From CAWDAQ01 sp963800325 (GTDB lineage Bacteria; Actinomycetota; Actinomycetes; Actinomycetales; Dermatophilaceae): a stretch of DNA of 64,000 nucleotides. How positions within the stretch are numbered: the first letter of the stretch is position 1; each line of letters opens with the position of its first letter. Positions 16,963 through 25,108 of this stretch are shown in pieces. Where the stretch lies: positions 179,238 through 243,237 of the forward strand of contig CAWDAQ010000011.1 in the NCBI GenBank assembly GCA_963800325.1. The letters run 5' to 3'. Both the position numbers and the translations under genes were made by a program. The notes beneath the pieces are model-generated. The model ran no database searches. It saw only the letters and a program-made list of their open reading frames with translations, and was not told the DNA's origin.

Positions 16963-18188
16963 TGAGCTACACCCCGGCCGACCGTGAGCGCTGGGTCCGC
17001 GAGGACCCCGCCCACAAGCGCGTCGACCGGGACGACTTCGCCCGCGACCGCGGCCGGCTCGTCCACTGCGCGTCGCTGCGACGCCTGTCGGCCAAGACGC
17101 AGGTCCTCCAGCCCGGCAGCGACGACTTCGTCCGCAACCGGCTCACCCACTCCCTCGAGGTCGCCCAGATCGGGCGCGAGTTCGGCGCCGCCCTCGGCTG
17201 CGACGCCGACCTCGTCGACACCGCGTGCCTCGCGCACGACCTCGGTCACCCGCCGTTCGGGCACAACGGGGAGCGGGCTCTGGACGAGGTCGCCGCCGGG
17301 ATCGGCGGGTTCGAGGGCAACGCCCAGACGCTGCGGCTGCTCACCCGGCTCGAGCCCAAGCGGTTCCACGCCGACGGTCGCCCGGCCGGTCTCAACCTCA
17401 CCCGGGCCAGCCTCGACGCCGCGACGAAGTACCCGTGGCGGCGCGGGCAGGCCCCGGGCGGCGGCGCCAAGTTCGGCGTCTACGAGGACGACCTGCCCGT
17501 CTTCGGGTGGCTGCGCGCGGGAGCCCCGGAGGGGGTCCGGTGCCTCGAGGCGGACGTCATGGACTGGTCGGACGACGTCGCCTACTCCGTCCACGACGTC
17601 GAGGACGCGGTCGCCTCGGGGCGGCTCGACCTGCGCCGGCTGCGCGACCCCGGCGACGTCGAGGCCGTGCTCGCGGTCGCCCAGGGGCTCTACGCCGCCG
17701 ACCTCGGCCAGGACGAGCTCCGCGCCGGGCTCGAGCGGCTCCTCGCGACCGGGACGGTGCCAGACGGCTACGACGGCTCCCGCCGCGCCCGCGCCGAGCT
17801 GAAGGACATGACCTCCCGGCTCATCGGCCGGTTCGTCCTCTCCGGCGAGCTCGCCACGCGCGACCGGCACGGACCGGGACGGCTCACCCGGTACGCCGCC
17901 GACCTCGTCGTGCCCGACGGCACCCGCGCCGAGTGCGCCGTCCTGAAGGGGGTCGCCGCCCACTTCGTGATGAACGTCGACGAGCGCGTCGAGCTCATGA
18001 CCCACCAGCGGCAGGTCGTCCACGACCTCGCCGAGGCCTACCTCGCGCGGCCGGACCGCCTCGACGCCGACCTCCGGGCGGACTGGGAGGCCGCGGAGGG
18101 CGAGGACCTCGCCCGCCGGGTCGTCGTCGACCAGGTCGCCTCCCTCACCGACGTCCGCGCCGTCGAGCTGCACCGGGCCTGGTGTTGA
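16962..18188 (+). CDS. dgt: Deoxyguanosinetriphosphate triphosphohydrolase-like HD protein
   Basis: This 408-residue HD-domain enzyme removes triphosphate from dNTPs, as Dgt proteins do, and would tune nucleotide pools. The metal site is visible as H in 'RNRLTHSLEVAQIGREF', HD in 'TACLAHDLGHPPFGHNGE', and a later Asp in 'DWSDDVAYSVHDVED'. GTG 16962 is the start, with a leaderless promoter (TAGTCT). The gene precedes dnaG, an arrangement shared with many actinobacteria. Substrate preference cannot be told from motifs. Confidence 0.92.
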   Translation: MSYTPADRERWVREDPAHKRVDRDDFARDRGRLVHCASLRRLSAKTQVLQPGSDDFVRNRLTHSLEVAQIGREFGAALGCDADLVDTACLAHDLGHPPFGHNGERALDEVAAGIGGFEGNAQTLRLLTRLEPKRFHADGRPAGLNLTRASLDAATKYPWRRGQAPGGGAKFGVYEDDLPVFGWLRAGAPEGVRCLEADVMDWSDDVAYSVHDVEDAVASGRLDLRRLRDPGDVEAVLAVAQGLYAADLGQDELRAGLERLLATGTVPDGYDGSRRARAELKDMTSRLIGRFVLSGELATRDRHGPGRLTRYAADLVVPDGTRAECAVLKGVAAHFVMNVDERVELMTHQRQVVHDLAEAYLARPDRLDADLRADWEAAEGEDLARRVVVDQVASLTDVRAVELHRAWC

Positions 18189-18287
18189 GGGGGTGCGCCG
18201 GGGGGGACCCGGTGCCCGCCCGACCGTGGTGGCCGGCCGGGCCGCGCCTAGACTGGCGCCGGAGTCGGAGGAGCGACGGAGGTGGCA

Positions 18288-20255
18288 GTGGCGGGCCTGA
18301 TCAAGGCTGACGACATCGCGGCCGTCAAGGAGCGCACCTCGATCGTCGACGTCGTCCGCGACCACGTCACCCTCCGCTCGGCCGGGCCGGGCTCGATGAA
18401 GGGGCTCTGCCCCTTCCACGACGAGAAGACCCCGTCGTTCACCGTCCGGGACACGGTGGGGGCCTACCACTGTTTCGGCTGCGGGGAGGGCGGGGACGTC
18501 ATCTCCTTCGTCCAGAAGGTCGACCACCTCACCTTCACCGAGGCCGTCGAGCGCCTCGCCGGGCGACTCGGGATGGAGCTGCGCTACGAGGACGGCGGCC
18601 GGCCCCGCGAGGAGGGACTGGGGCGCCGGGCGCGTCTGGTCGAGGCGCACCGGGCGGCCGAGGAGTTCTACGCCGAGCGGCTCGTCGCGGGGCGGGACGC
18701 CCGCGCCGGGCGGGACTTCCTCCGCTCCCGCGGCTTCGACCGCGCCGCCGCCGAGACGTTCGGGGTCGGGTACGCCCCCTCCGGCGGCGAGGAGCTGGCC
18801 CGGTACCTGCGCGGCAAGGGCTTCACCGACGACGAGCTCACCCTGTCCGGCCTCGCCGGGCGGGGCTCGCGGGGGCTCTACGACCGGTTCCGCGGGCGAC
18901 TGGTCTGGCCGATCCGGGACGTCACCGGCGACACCGTCGGCTTCGGCGCCCGGCGGCTGTACGACGAGGACCGGATCGCCGCGAAGTACCTCAACACGAC
19001 CGAGACGCCGATCTACAAGAAGTCCGGCGTGCTCTACGGCCTCGACCTGGCGAAGAAGGCGATCTCGTCCGAGCGGCGCGCGGTCGTCGTCGAGGGCTAC
19101 ACCGACGTCATGGCCGCCCACCTCGCCGGGGTTCCCGGCGCGGTGGCGACGTGCGGGACGGCGTTCGGGGTCGGGCACATCAAGATCCTGCGCCGGATCA
19201 TGCGCGACGAGGCCGACCTCGCCCCCGCGCGGGTCGTGTTCACCTTCGACGGGGACAAGGCCGGCCAGCAGGCGGCGATGAAGGCGTTCGCCGAGGACCA
19301 GCGGTGGGCCTCGCAGTCCTACGTCGCCGTCGCCGAGGCGGGCATGGACCCGTGCGACCTGCGCAAGGCCAAGGGGGACGCCGCGGTGCGCGCCCTCATC
19401 GACGACGCCACCCCGATGTTCGAGTTCGCGGTGCGGACCACGCTCGCCCGGTTCGACCTCTCCCACCCCGAGGGGCGGGTCCAGGGGATGCGCGCCGCCG
19501 CCCCGATCGTCGCCGCGATCCGGGACGGCTCGCTGCGCCCGGAGTACACCCGCGCCGTGGCGGGCTGGATCGGCGTCGAGGTCGAGCAGGTCGCCACCGA
19601 GGTCGCCCGGGCGGCGCGCCGCGAGCGGCAGCAGACGCCGCCCGGTGACGGCCCCCGCGGACGCGGGCCGGCCTCCGAGGCCGCCGGCGCGCCCGGCCGG
19701 CCCGGGGAGCCCCCGGAGGAGGACCCCGAGGACCCCGGCCCTCCGGCGATGCCCGCCCCCGACCTGCGCGACCCCGTCGTCGTCGCCGAGCGCCAGCTGC
19801 TCCAGTGCCTCCTGCAGTACCCGAGCCTGTTCACCGCCGAGACCGTCGACGCGATCCCCGTCGAGGCGCTCGCGGCCCCGGCCCACCGGGCCGTCGTCGA
19901 CGGCGTCCGGGCCGCGGGCGGGCCCCGCACCGACGTCTCGCACGCCGCGTGGCTCTCCGCGGTCGCCGACGCGGCCCCGCAGACGGTGCGCGGGCTCGTG
20001 TCCGAGCTCGCCGTCGCCCCGCTGCCGACGCGGTTCGACCCGGCCACGGGGCTGCCGGAGCGGCGCTACGTCGACTCCCTGCTCGTCCGGGTCCAGGAGG
20101 TCGCCCTCACCCGGCGGATCGGGGACGCGATGTCGGCGATGCGGCGGATGGCGGCCGACCCGGGGGCCGACCCGGCGGCGGCGAGGTCCCTCGGGGCCGA
20201 GCTGCAGGACCTCCAGCGACGCCGTGCCGCGCTACGGGAAGGACTGACCGGATGA
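18288..20255 (+). CDS. dnaG: DNA primase DnaG
   Basis: The 655-residue primase makes RNA primers at the replication fork. The CHC2 zinc finger is 'CPFHDEKTPSF' plus 'YHCFGCGEGGD', the TOPRIM catalytic centre is 'VVEGYTDVMAAH' and 'VVFTFDGDKAGQ', and a C-terminal DnaB-interaction domain follows a Pro/Gly/Glu-rich linker at about residues 450-490. Two GTG codons (18282 and 18288) can start it. The second gives the usual 'AGLIKADD' beginning and has GGAGG five bases upstream. Its last codons lie in a 53-bp tandem duplication. Confidence 0.95.
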   Translation: MAGLIKADDIAAVKERTSIVDVVRDHVTLRSAGPGSMKGLCPFHDEKTPSFTVRDTVGAYHCFGCGEGGDVISFVQKVDHLTFTEAVERLAGRLGMELRYEDGGRPREEGLGRRARLVEAHRAAEEFYAERLVAGRDARAGRDFLRSRGFDRAAAETFGVGYAPSGGEELARYLRGKGFTDDELTLSGLAGRGSRGLYDRFRGRLVWPIRDVTGDTVGFGARRLYDEDRIAAKYLNTTETPIYKKSGVLYGLDLAKKAISSERRAVVVEGYTDVMAAHLAGVPGAVATCGTAFGVGHIKILRRIMRDEADLAPARVVFTFDGDKAGQQAAMKAFAEDQRWASQSYVAVAEAGMDPCDLRKAKGDAAVRALIDDATPMFEFAVRTTLARFDLSHPEGRVQGMRAAAPIVAAIRDGSLRPEYTRAVAGWIGVEVEQVATEVARAARRERQQTPPGDGPRGRGPASEAAGAPGRPGEPPEEDPEDPGPPAMPAPDLRDPVVVAERQLLQCLLQYPSLFTAETVDAIPVEALAAPAHRAVVDGVRAAGGPRTDVSHAAWLSAVADAAPQTVRGLVSELAVAPLPTRFDPATGLPERRYVDSLLVRVQEVALTRRIGDAMSAMRRMAADPGADPAAARSLGAELQDLQRRRAALREGLTG

Positions 20256-20333
20256 GGCTGCCGCGCACCACCCGCAACCGCGCGCTACGGGAAGGACTGG
20301 GCGGATGAGGCTGCCGCGCAACGCCCGCAACCG
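20228..20333. repeat. 53-bp imperfect tandem duplication across the dnaG end
   Basis: Bases 20228-20280 and 20281-20333 are copies that differ at 4 of 53 positions. The unit contains the last dnaG codons, its stop, and the first codons of the next gene (ATGAGGCTGCCGCGC). As a result an 18-codon reading frame (20252-20308, ATG to TGA) now lies between dnaG and the real downstream start at 20305. Confidence 0.95.
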
Positions 20334-20820
20334 CGTGCCCGGCCGGGCACGGACGGCGATCGACACCGCACCGGGGGAGCGGCTGCTCGCCTGGGCCGAG
20401 GACGAGGCCGGGGCCGCGGTCGTCGCGAGCACCCACCGGCTCCTCGTCGTCACGCCCGCGGGCGAGGTCGACCTCGGCCGGCCGTGGCACCTCGTCGACG
20501 CCGGCGGGTGGGACCACGACACGTTCGCCCTCACCGTGACGTGGGTCGACGGCGCCCGGACCTCGACGTGGGTGCTGCCCGAGCCCCGGATGCTGCCCGA
20601 GACCGTCCGGGAGCGGGTCCAGGCCTCGGTCGTGCTCGCCGAGCGGGTGGAGCTGCCCGGGCGCCGGTTCGCGCGGGTCGTCGTCAGGTCCGACCTGGCC
20701 ACGGGTGACCTGCTCGAGCAGACCATCCTCGGCCGCGGCGTCCGCCGCGACGACCCGGGCGTCGCCGAGGCCACCGCCGCCGCCCGCGCTGACCTTCGCG
20801 AGCAGGTCGGGCTCGACTGA
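20305..20820 (+). CDS. Conserved-looking hypothetical protein downstream of dnaG
   Basis: I do not recognise a named family. The 171-residue soluble protein begins with a basic stretch ('MRLPRNARNRVPGRAR') and then alternates beta-type segments such as 'GERLLAWAEDEAG', 'VVASTHRLLVVTP' and 'DTFALTVTWVDG', similar to a small PH-like or beta-barrel fold, and ends in an Ala/Arg-rich helix. Codon usage is that of a normal host gene. It overlaps the duplicated copy of the dnaG end by four bases and is probably cotranscribed with dnaG. Confidence 0.7.
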   Translation: MRLPRNARNRVPGRARTAIDTAPGERLLAWAEDEAGAAVVASTHRLLVVTPAGEVDLGRPWHLVDAGGWDHDTFALTVTWVDGARTSTWVLPEPRMLPETVRERVQASVVLAERVELPGRRFARVVVRSDLATGDLLEQTILGRGVRRDDPGVAEATAAARADLREQVGLD

Positions 20821-21031
20821 CCTGGGCGGTCGTTCGTCACGCCACGCGCTGGGGCGGTGGTGGTCCCGCGGGCGGCAACCTCGGCTCGGCGACCGATCAA
20901 GCCGTGACGACATCTGCGAGGAAGGCCGGTCCGGTGCAATCAGGGCGGCGGACGCCGGGCGGTGACCTCCGACTCTGCCGCTCGGCGTGGCCTTCGGGCA
21001 GCGTCGGCAGTGGGAGAGCGAGGTGAGCCGG

Positions 21032-21232
21032 ATGCCAGGGAAGAGGCAGGAGCAGCACCGCACCACACGCACCCAGTGGGCCGGCGCCGGGCTGGTGATC
21101 TCGGCCGGCGTCGGCGCCACGGTCGGCGTGCTGGTCGCCGGAGGCGCGGGCATCGCGCTGGGGGCCGCATTCGGCGGTGCGCTGGGACTCGTGGCCGGAG
21201 CCGTGGTCGACCTGTGGACCAAGCGCCGTTGA
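21032..21232 (+). CDS. Small glycine-zipper membrane protein
   Basis: The 66-residue protein has a charged N-terminus (MPGKRQEQHRTTRTQ) and one long Gly/Ala/Val hydrophobic hairpin with regular GxxxG spacing ('ISAGVGATVGVLVAGGAGIA', 'GAAFGGALGLVAGAVV'), ending in DLWTKRR. Such glycine-zipper proteins pack in membranes; no function is known for this one. GAGGTGAG lies just upstream; a GTG at 21023 with its own GGGAGAG is an alternative start. The flanking spacers (20821-21031 and 21233-21518) show no other gene. Confidence 0.55.
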   Translation: MPGKRQEQHRTTRTQWAGAGLVISAGVGATVGVLVAGGAGIALGAAFGGALGLVAGAVVDLWTKRR

Positions 21233-21518
21233 CGTCGCACCGGCCGGGGCGTGACGCCTGACCCGGGCGGCCCGAAACCAACCCGGCCCAGCTCGAGTCG
21301 TGAGCGACACCGTTGGACCACCGACGGAGGCCGGCTGTGGTCCCCGAGGACAGTGATGCCGCCGGGCGGGCACGGTCTCGCGCGCGCAGGGCGTGCCTCC
21401 GGGAGACAACTCCGCGCACGTCCTGCGCCCCTAGCTCCCAGGGTTGGCGACGTTTTCGCCCGGCCGCACCACCTTTGCTATCGTGGCGCAGCGCCGTGGC
21501 GGTCCGCCGCACGGACGG

Positions 21519-21591
21519 TCCCCTGTAGCTCAACTGGCAGAGCATTCGGCTGTTAACCGGAGGGTTGTTGGTTCGAATCCAACCGGGGGAG
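21519..21591 (+). tRNA. tRNA-Asn (GTT)
   Basis: The 73-base sequence folds as a cloverleaf: acceptor arms TCCCCTG (21519-21525) and CGGGGGA (21584-21590) with discriminator G, the D-arm GCTCAACTGGCAGAGC, the anticodon loop CTGTTAA with anticodon GTT, and the T-arm with GGTTCGAATCC. The CCA end is not encoded (GCA follows). A terminator hairpin follows at once. The sequence beyond it changes to accessory genes. Confidence 0.96.
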
Positions 21592-21593
21592 CA

Positions 21594-21620
21594 AAGCCGC
21601 AGGTCACAGGCCTGCGGCTT
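21594..21620 (+). terminator. Terminator hairpin after tRNA-Asn
   Basis: AAGCCGCAGG (21594-21603) pairs perfectly with CCTGCGGCTT (21611-21620) across a seven-base loop and is followed by a short pyrimidine tract (CTCTGC). The position directly after the tRNA supports a rho-independent terminator. The remaining bases up to the yefM operator (21621-21905) show no coding pattern. Confidence 0.8.
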
Positions 21621-21905
21621 CTCTGCGTCCCGGGCCGGCCCCACTTTATTCGGGGGCTCCCTCGGCGCCTGAACGCGGGGGAGTGGGGCAGCAACCACCT
21701 TCCCAGCGCGGTCGACATCGAGCGCTCGTCATCCAACCCCAACGCGCGACCCCATCGAGGGCTGCTCGTGCCCGTTCGTCGAAGGCGAGCCGACGCACTC
21801 CTGTACCGCGGTGGGCTAGGTCGGCACGCGGCGATGTGGGCTACGTGCGATGGCGGCCGCTGCCGCAGCCGCCAACTGCTGCTTGCGCGGAGCGGCCACC
21901 CGGAC

Positions 21906-21921
21906 GTACGCTTTTCCGTAC
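21906..21921. promoter_or_regulatory. Candidate YefM/YoeB operator
   Basis: GTACG and CGTAC form an inverted repeat around CTTTTC immediately before the yefM ribosome site AGGAGGT (21922-21928). Antitoxin autoregulation through short palindromes with a GTAC core is the rule for YefM systems. Binding is inferred from position. Confidence 0.45.
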
Positions 21922-21932
21922 AGGAGGTCTTC

Positions 21933-22190
21933 ATGAAGACGATGAGCTACACCGAATCCCGCGCCCGGTACGCCGAGGTGCTCGATGGGGTGACGAACGA
22001 CCGTGAGGAAGTAGTCATCACCAGGGCCGGCCACGACCCCGTCGTGATCGTCTCGCTCGATGACTACGAGTCCCTCAAGGAGACCGCCTACCTCATGCGC
22101 TCACCCGCCAACGCCCGGCGCCTGCTCGACGCGATGGAGCGACTCGAGTCTGGGCGCGGCGAGACCCACGAGCTGCTCGAGACCGACTGA
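21933..22190 (+). CDS. yefM: Antitoxin, Phd/YefM family
   Basis: The 85-residue antitoxin neutralises the YoeB-type toxin encoded next and represses the pair. Typical blocks are 'MSYTESRARYAEVLDGV', 'EEVVITRAGHDPVVIVSLDDYESLKET' (quoted in part: DPVVIVSLDDYESL) and the acidic C-terminal tail that wraps the toxin ('THELLETD'). A strong AGGAGG precedes ATG 21933. It is the first gene of the accessory stretch beyond the tRNA. Confidence 0.92.
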   Translation: MKTMSYTESRARYAEVLDGVTNDREEVVITRAGHDPVVIVSLDDYESLKETAYLMRSPANARRLLDAMERLESGRGETHELLETD

Positions 22191-22191
22191 C

Positions 22192-22449
22192 TTGCCGCTC
22201 GTCTGGGACGAGAACGCCTGGCAGGACTACCTGTGGTGGCAGGCGCAGGACCGCAAGGTCCTCAAGCGGATCAACACGCTCCTGGCCGACATCCGCCGCA
22301 ACGGCAACGAGGGCATCGGCAAGCCCGAAGCCCTCAAGCACGACTTCGCCGGCTACTGGTCGCGCCGCATCACCGACGAACACCGCCTGGTCTACAAGAT
22401 GGTCGGCGACGAGGTACGCGTCGCGGCCTGCCGCTACCACTACGGGTAG
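22192..22449 (+). CDS. yoeB: Toxin, YoeB/Txe family mRNA interferase
   Basis: The 85-residue toxin binds the ribosome and cleaves mRNA during translation. It shows the family start 'LVWDENAWQDYLWWQ', the central 'LLADIRRNGNEGIGKPEAL', and the catalytic C-terminal part 'YWSRRITDEHRLVYKM' with terminal 'CRYHYG' (His and Tyr of the active site). TTG 22192 lies one base after the antitoxin stop, so it should be made at lower rate and coupled to yefM. The motif residues look intact. Confidence 0.92.
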   Translation: MPLVWDENAWQDYLWWQAQDRKVLKRINTLLADIRRNGNEGIGKPEALKHDFAGYWSRRITDEHRLVYKMVGDEVRVAACRYHYG

Positions 22450-22515
22450 GCGCTCGACGCCGAATTGCTGCCCGACATCCCGCCCGGCTCGCGGCTGCTA
22501 TGACGGAAGTGGGGG

Positions 22516-23132
22516 CTACGACGCCAGGCTTCGCCCTGCGCTTCGGACCTGCTCAGGGTCGGGCTGACGAGCGGCGTTGTATGAGCGGCGCAGGAGCAGC
22601 ATCCCGAACGCCATGCGCCACAGGTACCACGCCGGGTAGAGGTTTAGGCCCCAACACTCCAGGGGCTCCGGGCCGACCGCGATGGCCGTGGGGACGGCGA
22701 GCGCCCAGGCCGCTGCCGCGACGAGTCCGAGGGTGGCGAATCACCGCGGCACCCGCGCCGCCCGTAGTGCGAGCACGGCGACGCCGACGGCCCAGATCCC
22801 CTGGAGGAGCCAGCCGAGGTGCTCGCCCAGGGCGCCTCCGGGCATGCCCGTCGAGCACGCCGAAGGCCGCCACCGACCGTGCTGCCGTCGAGTCCGCTCC
22901 GAGCCCGTCGAGCACTCGGATCGCAGCCGGGACCAGGGCGAGGCTGGACCGGAGGAAGAGGTAGTAGCCGAACCGCTCCCAGGCCTGCGCGCCGACGAAC
23001 GCGTCGAGCGATGTCGATCCCGGCTCGTCGAGCACCGCGGGCCACCCGAACTGGTGCCGAGCACGGGTAGCTCGCGATGCTCAGCACTCCTGGGGCGACC
23101 AGCAGTCCGCCGGTGACGCGCGAGCGGCGCAT
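22516..23132 (-). pseudogene. Decayed small membrane protein gene
   Basis: Pieces of one protein can be followed in changing frames: 'MRRSRVTGGLLVAPGVLS' from ATG 23132, then 'VLDEPGSTSLDAFVGAQAW' and 'FLRSSLALVPAAIRVLDGLG' in a second frame, then 'GALGEHLGWLLQGIWAVGVA' in a third, ended by TGA at 22743-22741 where 'RVPR(W)FATLGLV' would continue to a TAG at 22518-22516. At least two frameshifts and one nonsense codon are needed. The start overlaps the stop of the SDR gene (TGATG), so it was once coupled to it. The family is unknown; sequencing error is a less likely explanation for so many lesions. Confidence 0.7.
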
Positions 23133-24070
23133 CACGGGGCCCCTGCCGCGCTCAAGTCCAGGGCCGCGTCGACCACGCGCCCCAGGGTGGTCGGCCACGC
23201 CTCCGCCTCCCACCCGACATGGCGCCTCGTCGCCTGGTCGTCGACGACGAAGGGTGCGGTGAACTGGTACGCGGTGCCTGACAGCTCGCGCACCATCGGC
23301 GCGAACAGGCCCACCGCACGCATGGCCCGCGGACCGAGGACACTGATCCGCGGCGGAGGTGCCCCGGCTGCTCGGGCGATGTCTTCGAGCGCCTCCCGTT
23401 GCGTCCGCGCTGGTGCGCTCGGCACGATCCACGCCCTGCCGTGGGCACTCTCGTCGGCTGCGAGGTGCACCGCCAGGCGGGCAGTGTCGTGCGTCGTCGT
23501 CCAACTGTGCGGCTGGTCCGCGGAGCCGAGGACCCGGGCCCGGTGGCCGGTGAGGACGGCCGGTGCGTTGCGCGCCAGATGGGAGTTGGCGCCGGCGTCG
23601 GCATAGTCGCTGGCTCGCACCTCGACGATGCGGGCCCGTCCCGCCTCGTGTGCCGCGAGCGTGTCGCGCCACATCCGCACCCGCACCTCGCCCTTGGGGT
23701 CGCACGGGTTGAGCGGGGTGTCCGGGCCCATCGGGCCCTCGACGCGGCCGTACCCGTAGAGGTTGCTGACGGTCGCGAGCACCGCACCCGTGGAGGTCGC
23801 AGCCGCGAGCAGGGCGGCGCCGATCGGTGGCCAGTCCGTGGTCCACCGCGTGTACGCCGGGTTGGCGCAGTTGTAGATCACCGCGGCCCCGGTCGCGAAC
23901 CGCTGCATGGCGGAGGCGTCGGAGGCGTCGGCGGCCACTCGCTCGACAAGCGGGTGCTCAGGTCCACCCCCTGAACGGGTGACGACGCGAACGCGGCTAC
24001 CCGCCTCGGCCAGCAGGAGGGCGGCACGGGTACCGACCGGCCCCGACCCGACAACGACGTGCACGTCCAT
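23132..24070 (-). CDS. NAD(P)-dependent epimerase/reductase (extended SDR)
   Basis: The 312-residue Rossmann protein starts with a nucleotide site 'VVVGSGPVGTRAALLLAEAG', followed by 'VIYNCANPAYTRWTTDWP' and 'ATVSNLYGYGRVEGP', where the Tyr and Ser of an atypical or extended SDR would lie. It resembles NAD-dependent epimerase/dehydratase proteins often found beside TetR regulators. The substrate is unknown. It is divergent from the TetR gene and shares with it a 119-base region holding two GTGATCAGTG repeats, so it is probably the regulated target. Confidence 0.8.
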   Translation of the reverse strand: MDVHVVVGSGPVGTRAALLLAEAGSRVRVVTRSGGGPEHPLVERVAADASDASAMQRFATGAAVIYNCANPAYTRWTTDWPPIGAALLAAATSTGAVLATVSNLYGYGRVEGPMGPDTPLNPCDPKGEVRVRMWRDTLAAHEAGRARIVEVRASDYADAGANSHLARNAPAVLTGHRARVLGSADQPHSWTTTHDTARLAVHLAADESAHGRAWIVPSAPARTQREALEDIARAAGAPPPRISVLGPRAMRAVGLFAPMVRELSGTAYQFTAPFVVDDQATRRHVGWEAEAWPTTLGRVVDAALDLSAAGAP

Positions 24071-24080
24071 GACTGCTCCT

Positions 24081-24109
24081 GTGATCAGTGCTCTCTACAG
24101 TGATCAGTG
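24081..24109. promoter_or_regulatory. Candidate TetR operator, two GTGATCAGTG copies
   Basis: GTGATCAGTG occurs at 24081-24090 and 24100-24109, a 19-base direct repeat with a palindromic TGATCA core in each copy. The pair lies between the divergent SDR and TetR genes, where the regulator would bind. The periodicity is close to two helical turns. Confidence 0.5.
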
Positions 24110-24189
24110 AACACCAGGCGGGCCTGTCAGCGCAAGAGCGCTGCTCTGCAATGTGTGCATTGCTCGCACGACTGTGCTTGACTGCTGCC

Positions 24190-24945
24190 ATGTCGATCAC
24201 CAGCCGAGCCGAGGACGTGCGGGCCCGGGCCCGGGCCGAGATGCGAACCGCGATCCTCGACGCCGCCCGCCGTGAACTCGCCGAGGGTGGGGCGGCCGGA
24301 CTGTCGTTGCGGGCGGTGGCCCGCGAGATGGGGATGGCCTCGTCCGCTCTCTACCGCTACTTCGAGAACCGTGACGCGCTGCTCACCGCGCTCATCATCG
24401 ATGCCTACGACTCCCTCGGGGAGGCCGTCGAGGCCGCGGAGGCCACCGCATCGCGCAGCGACCTGCTCGGGCGATGGCTCAGGATCGCGAACTCCGTGCG
24501 GGCGTGGGGGCTCGAGCACCCCACCCTCTACGCGCTCGTGTACGGCTCGCCGGTGCCCGGGTACGCAGCACCGCAGGACACGATCGGTCCGGCGACGCGG
24601 GTGAGCCGCCTGCTCACCGTCCTGCTCCTCGACACCATGGCCTCGCACGGGCCGCAGGCACGAGCCCTCGGGCCGGGTGGCGACGAGCACCTGCCGCTGG
24701 CGCAAGCGGCGGTCGAGGGACTCGCACCCGCCGTGGCATTCATGGGCCCCCCCGCAACCCCGGAGTGGACGGCGCACGGGCTCATGGTCTGGGCCTGGTT
24801 GTTCGGCACCGTCTCCTTCGAGCTCTTCGGTCAGCTCGAGGGTACGGTGACGCCCGAGCGACGCGCGGAGGTCTTCGAAGCCGAGGCGGCGCGGGCCGCC
24901 GAGTGGATCGGGCTGACTGACCTCTCGCCCGCCGCCTCGCCCTGA
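24190..24945 (+). CDS. TetR/AcrR-family transcriptional regulator
   Basis: The 251-residue regulator has an N-terminal helix-turn-helix ('SLRAVAREMGMASSALYRYF') after the usual lead helix 'RTAILDAARRELAEGG', and a large C-terminal ligand domain with 'RWLRIANSVRAWGLEHPTLY' and 'TAHGLMVWAWLFGTVSFELF', the pattern of the WHG/TetR_C_13 type domain. It is divergent from an SDR gene that it probably represses. The ligand is not known. The following 163 bases show no gene. Confidence 0.9.
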   Translation: MSITSRAEDVRARARAEMRTAILDAARRELAEGGAAGLSLRAVAREMGMASSALYRYFENRDALLTALIIDAYDSLGEAVEAAEATASRSDLLGRWLRIANSVRAWGLEHPTLYALVYGSPVPGYAAPQDTIGPATRVSRLLTVLLLDTMASHGPQARALGPGGDEHLPLAQAAVEGLAPAVAFMGPPATPEWTAHGLMVWAWLFGTVSFELFGQLEGTVTPERRAEVFEAEAARAAEWIGLTDLSPAASP

Positions 24946-25108
24946 TTGGCGCACGACGAAGGCGCGATGTTGAGCGCGTCGTGGACCACTGCTTCCAGGA
25001 GTTCGCTCGCGGCTGAAGTCGGCTGCCGACGCCAACTGCTACCGCGCCCTCAGCGTCGGCTGGCAGGCAGCGTCGTGACGCGCGCCCCCTCGTCGCACCG
25101 AGTTCGGC

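Noticed and set aside
16719..19943. A very long open frame on the minus strand opposite dgt and dnaG
   Set aside because: It is the antisense of two well-recognised genes, has no domain signature, and arises because high G/C third positions remove stops in other frames. The same applies to long antisense frames opposite thiolase-uppS and glyS.
20252..20308. An 18-codon gene between dnaG and the next gene
   Set aside because: It is explained entirely by the 53-bp tandem duplication, whose content is the dnaG end plus the next gene's start.
21519..21620. tRNA-Asn as an active attachment site with an intact element
   Set aside because: No duplicate of the tRNA 3' end was seen within the window and no intact integrase lies next to it; the neighbouring genes are accessory but the boundary cannot be shown.
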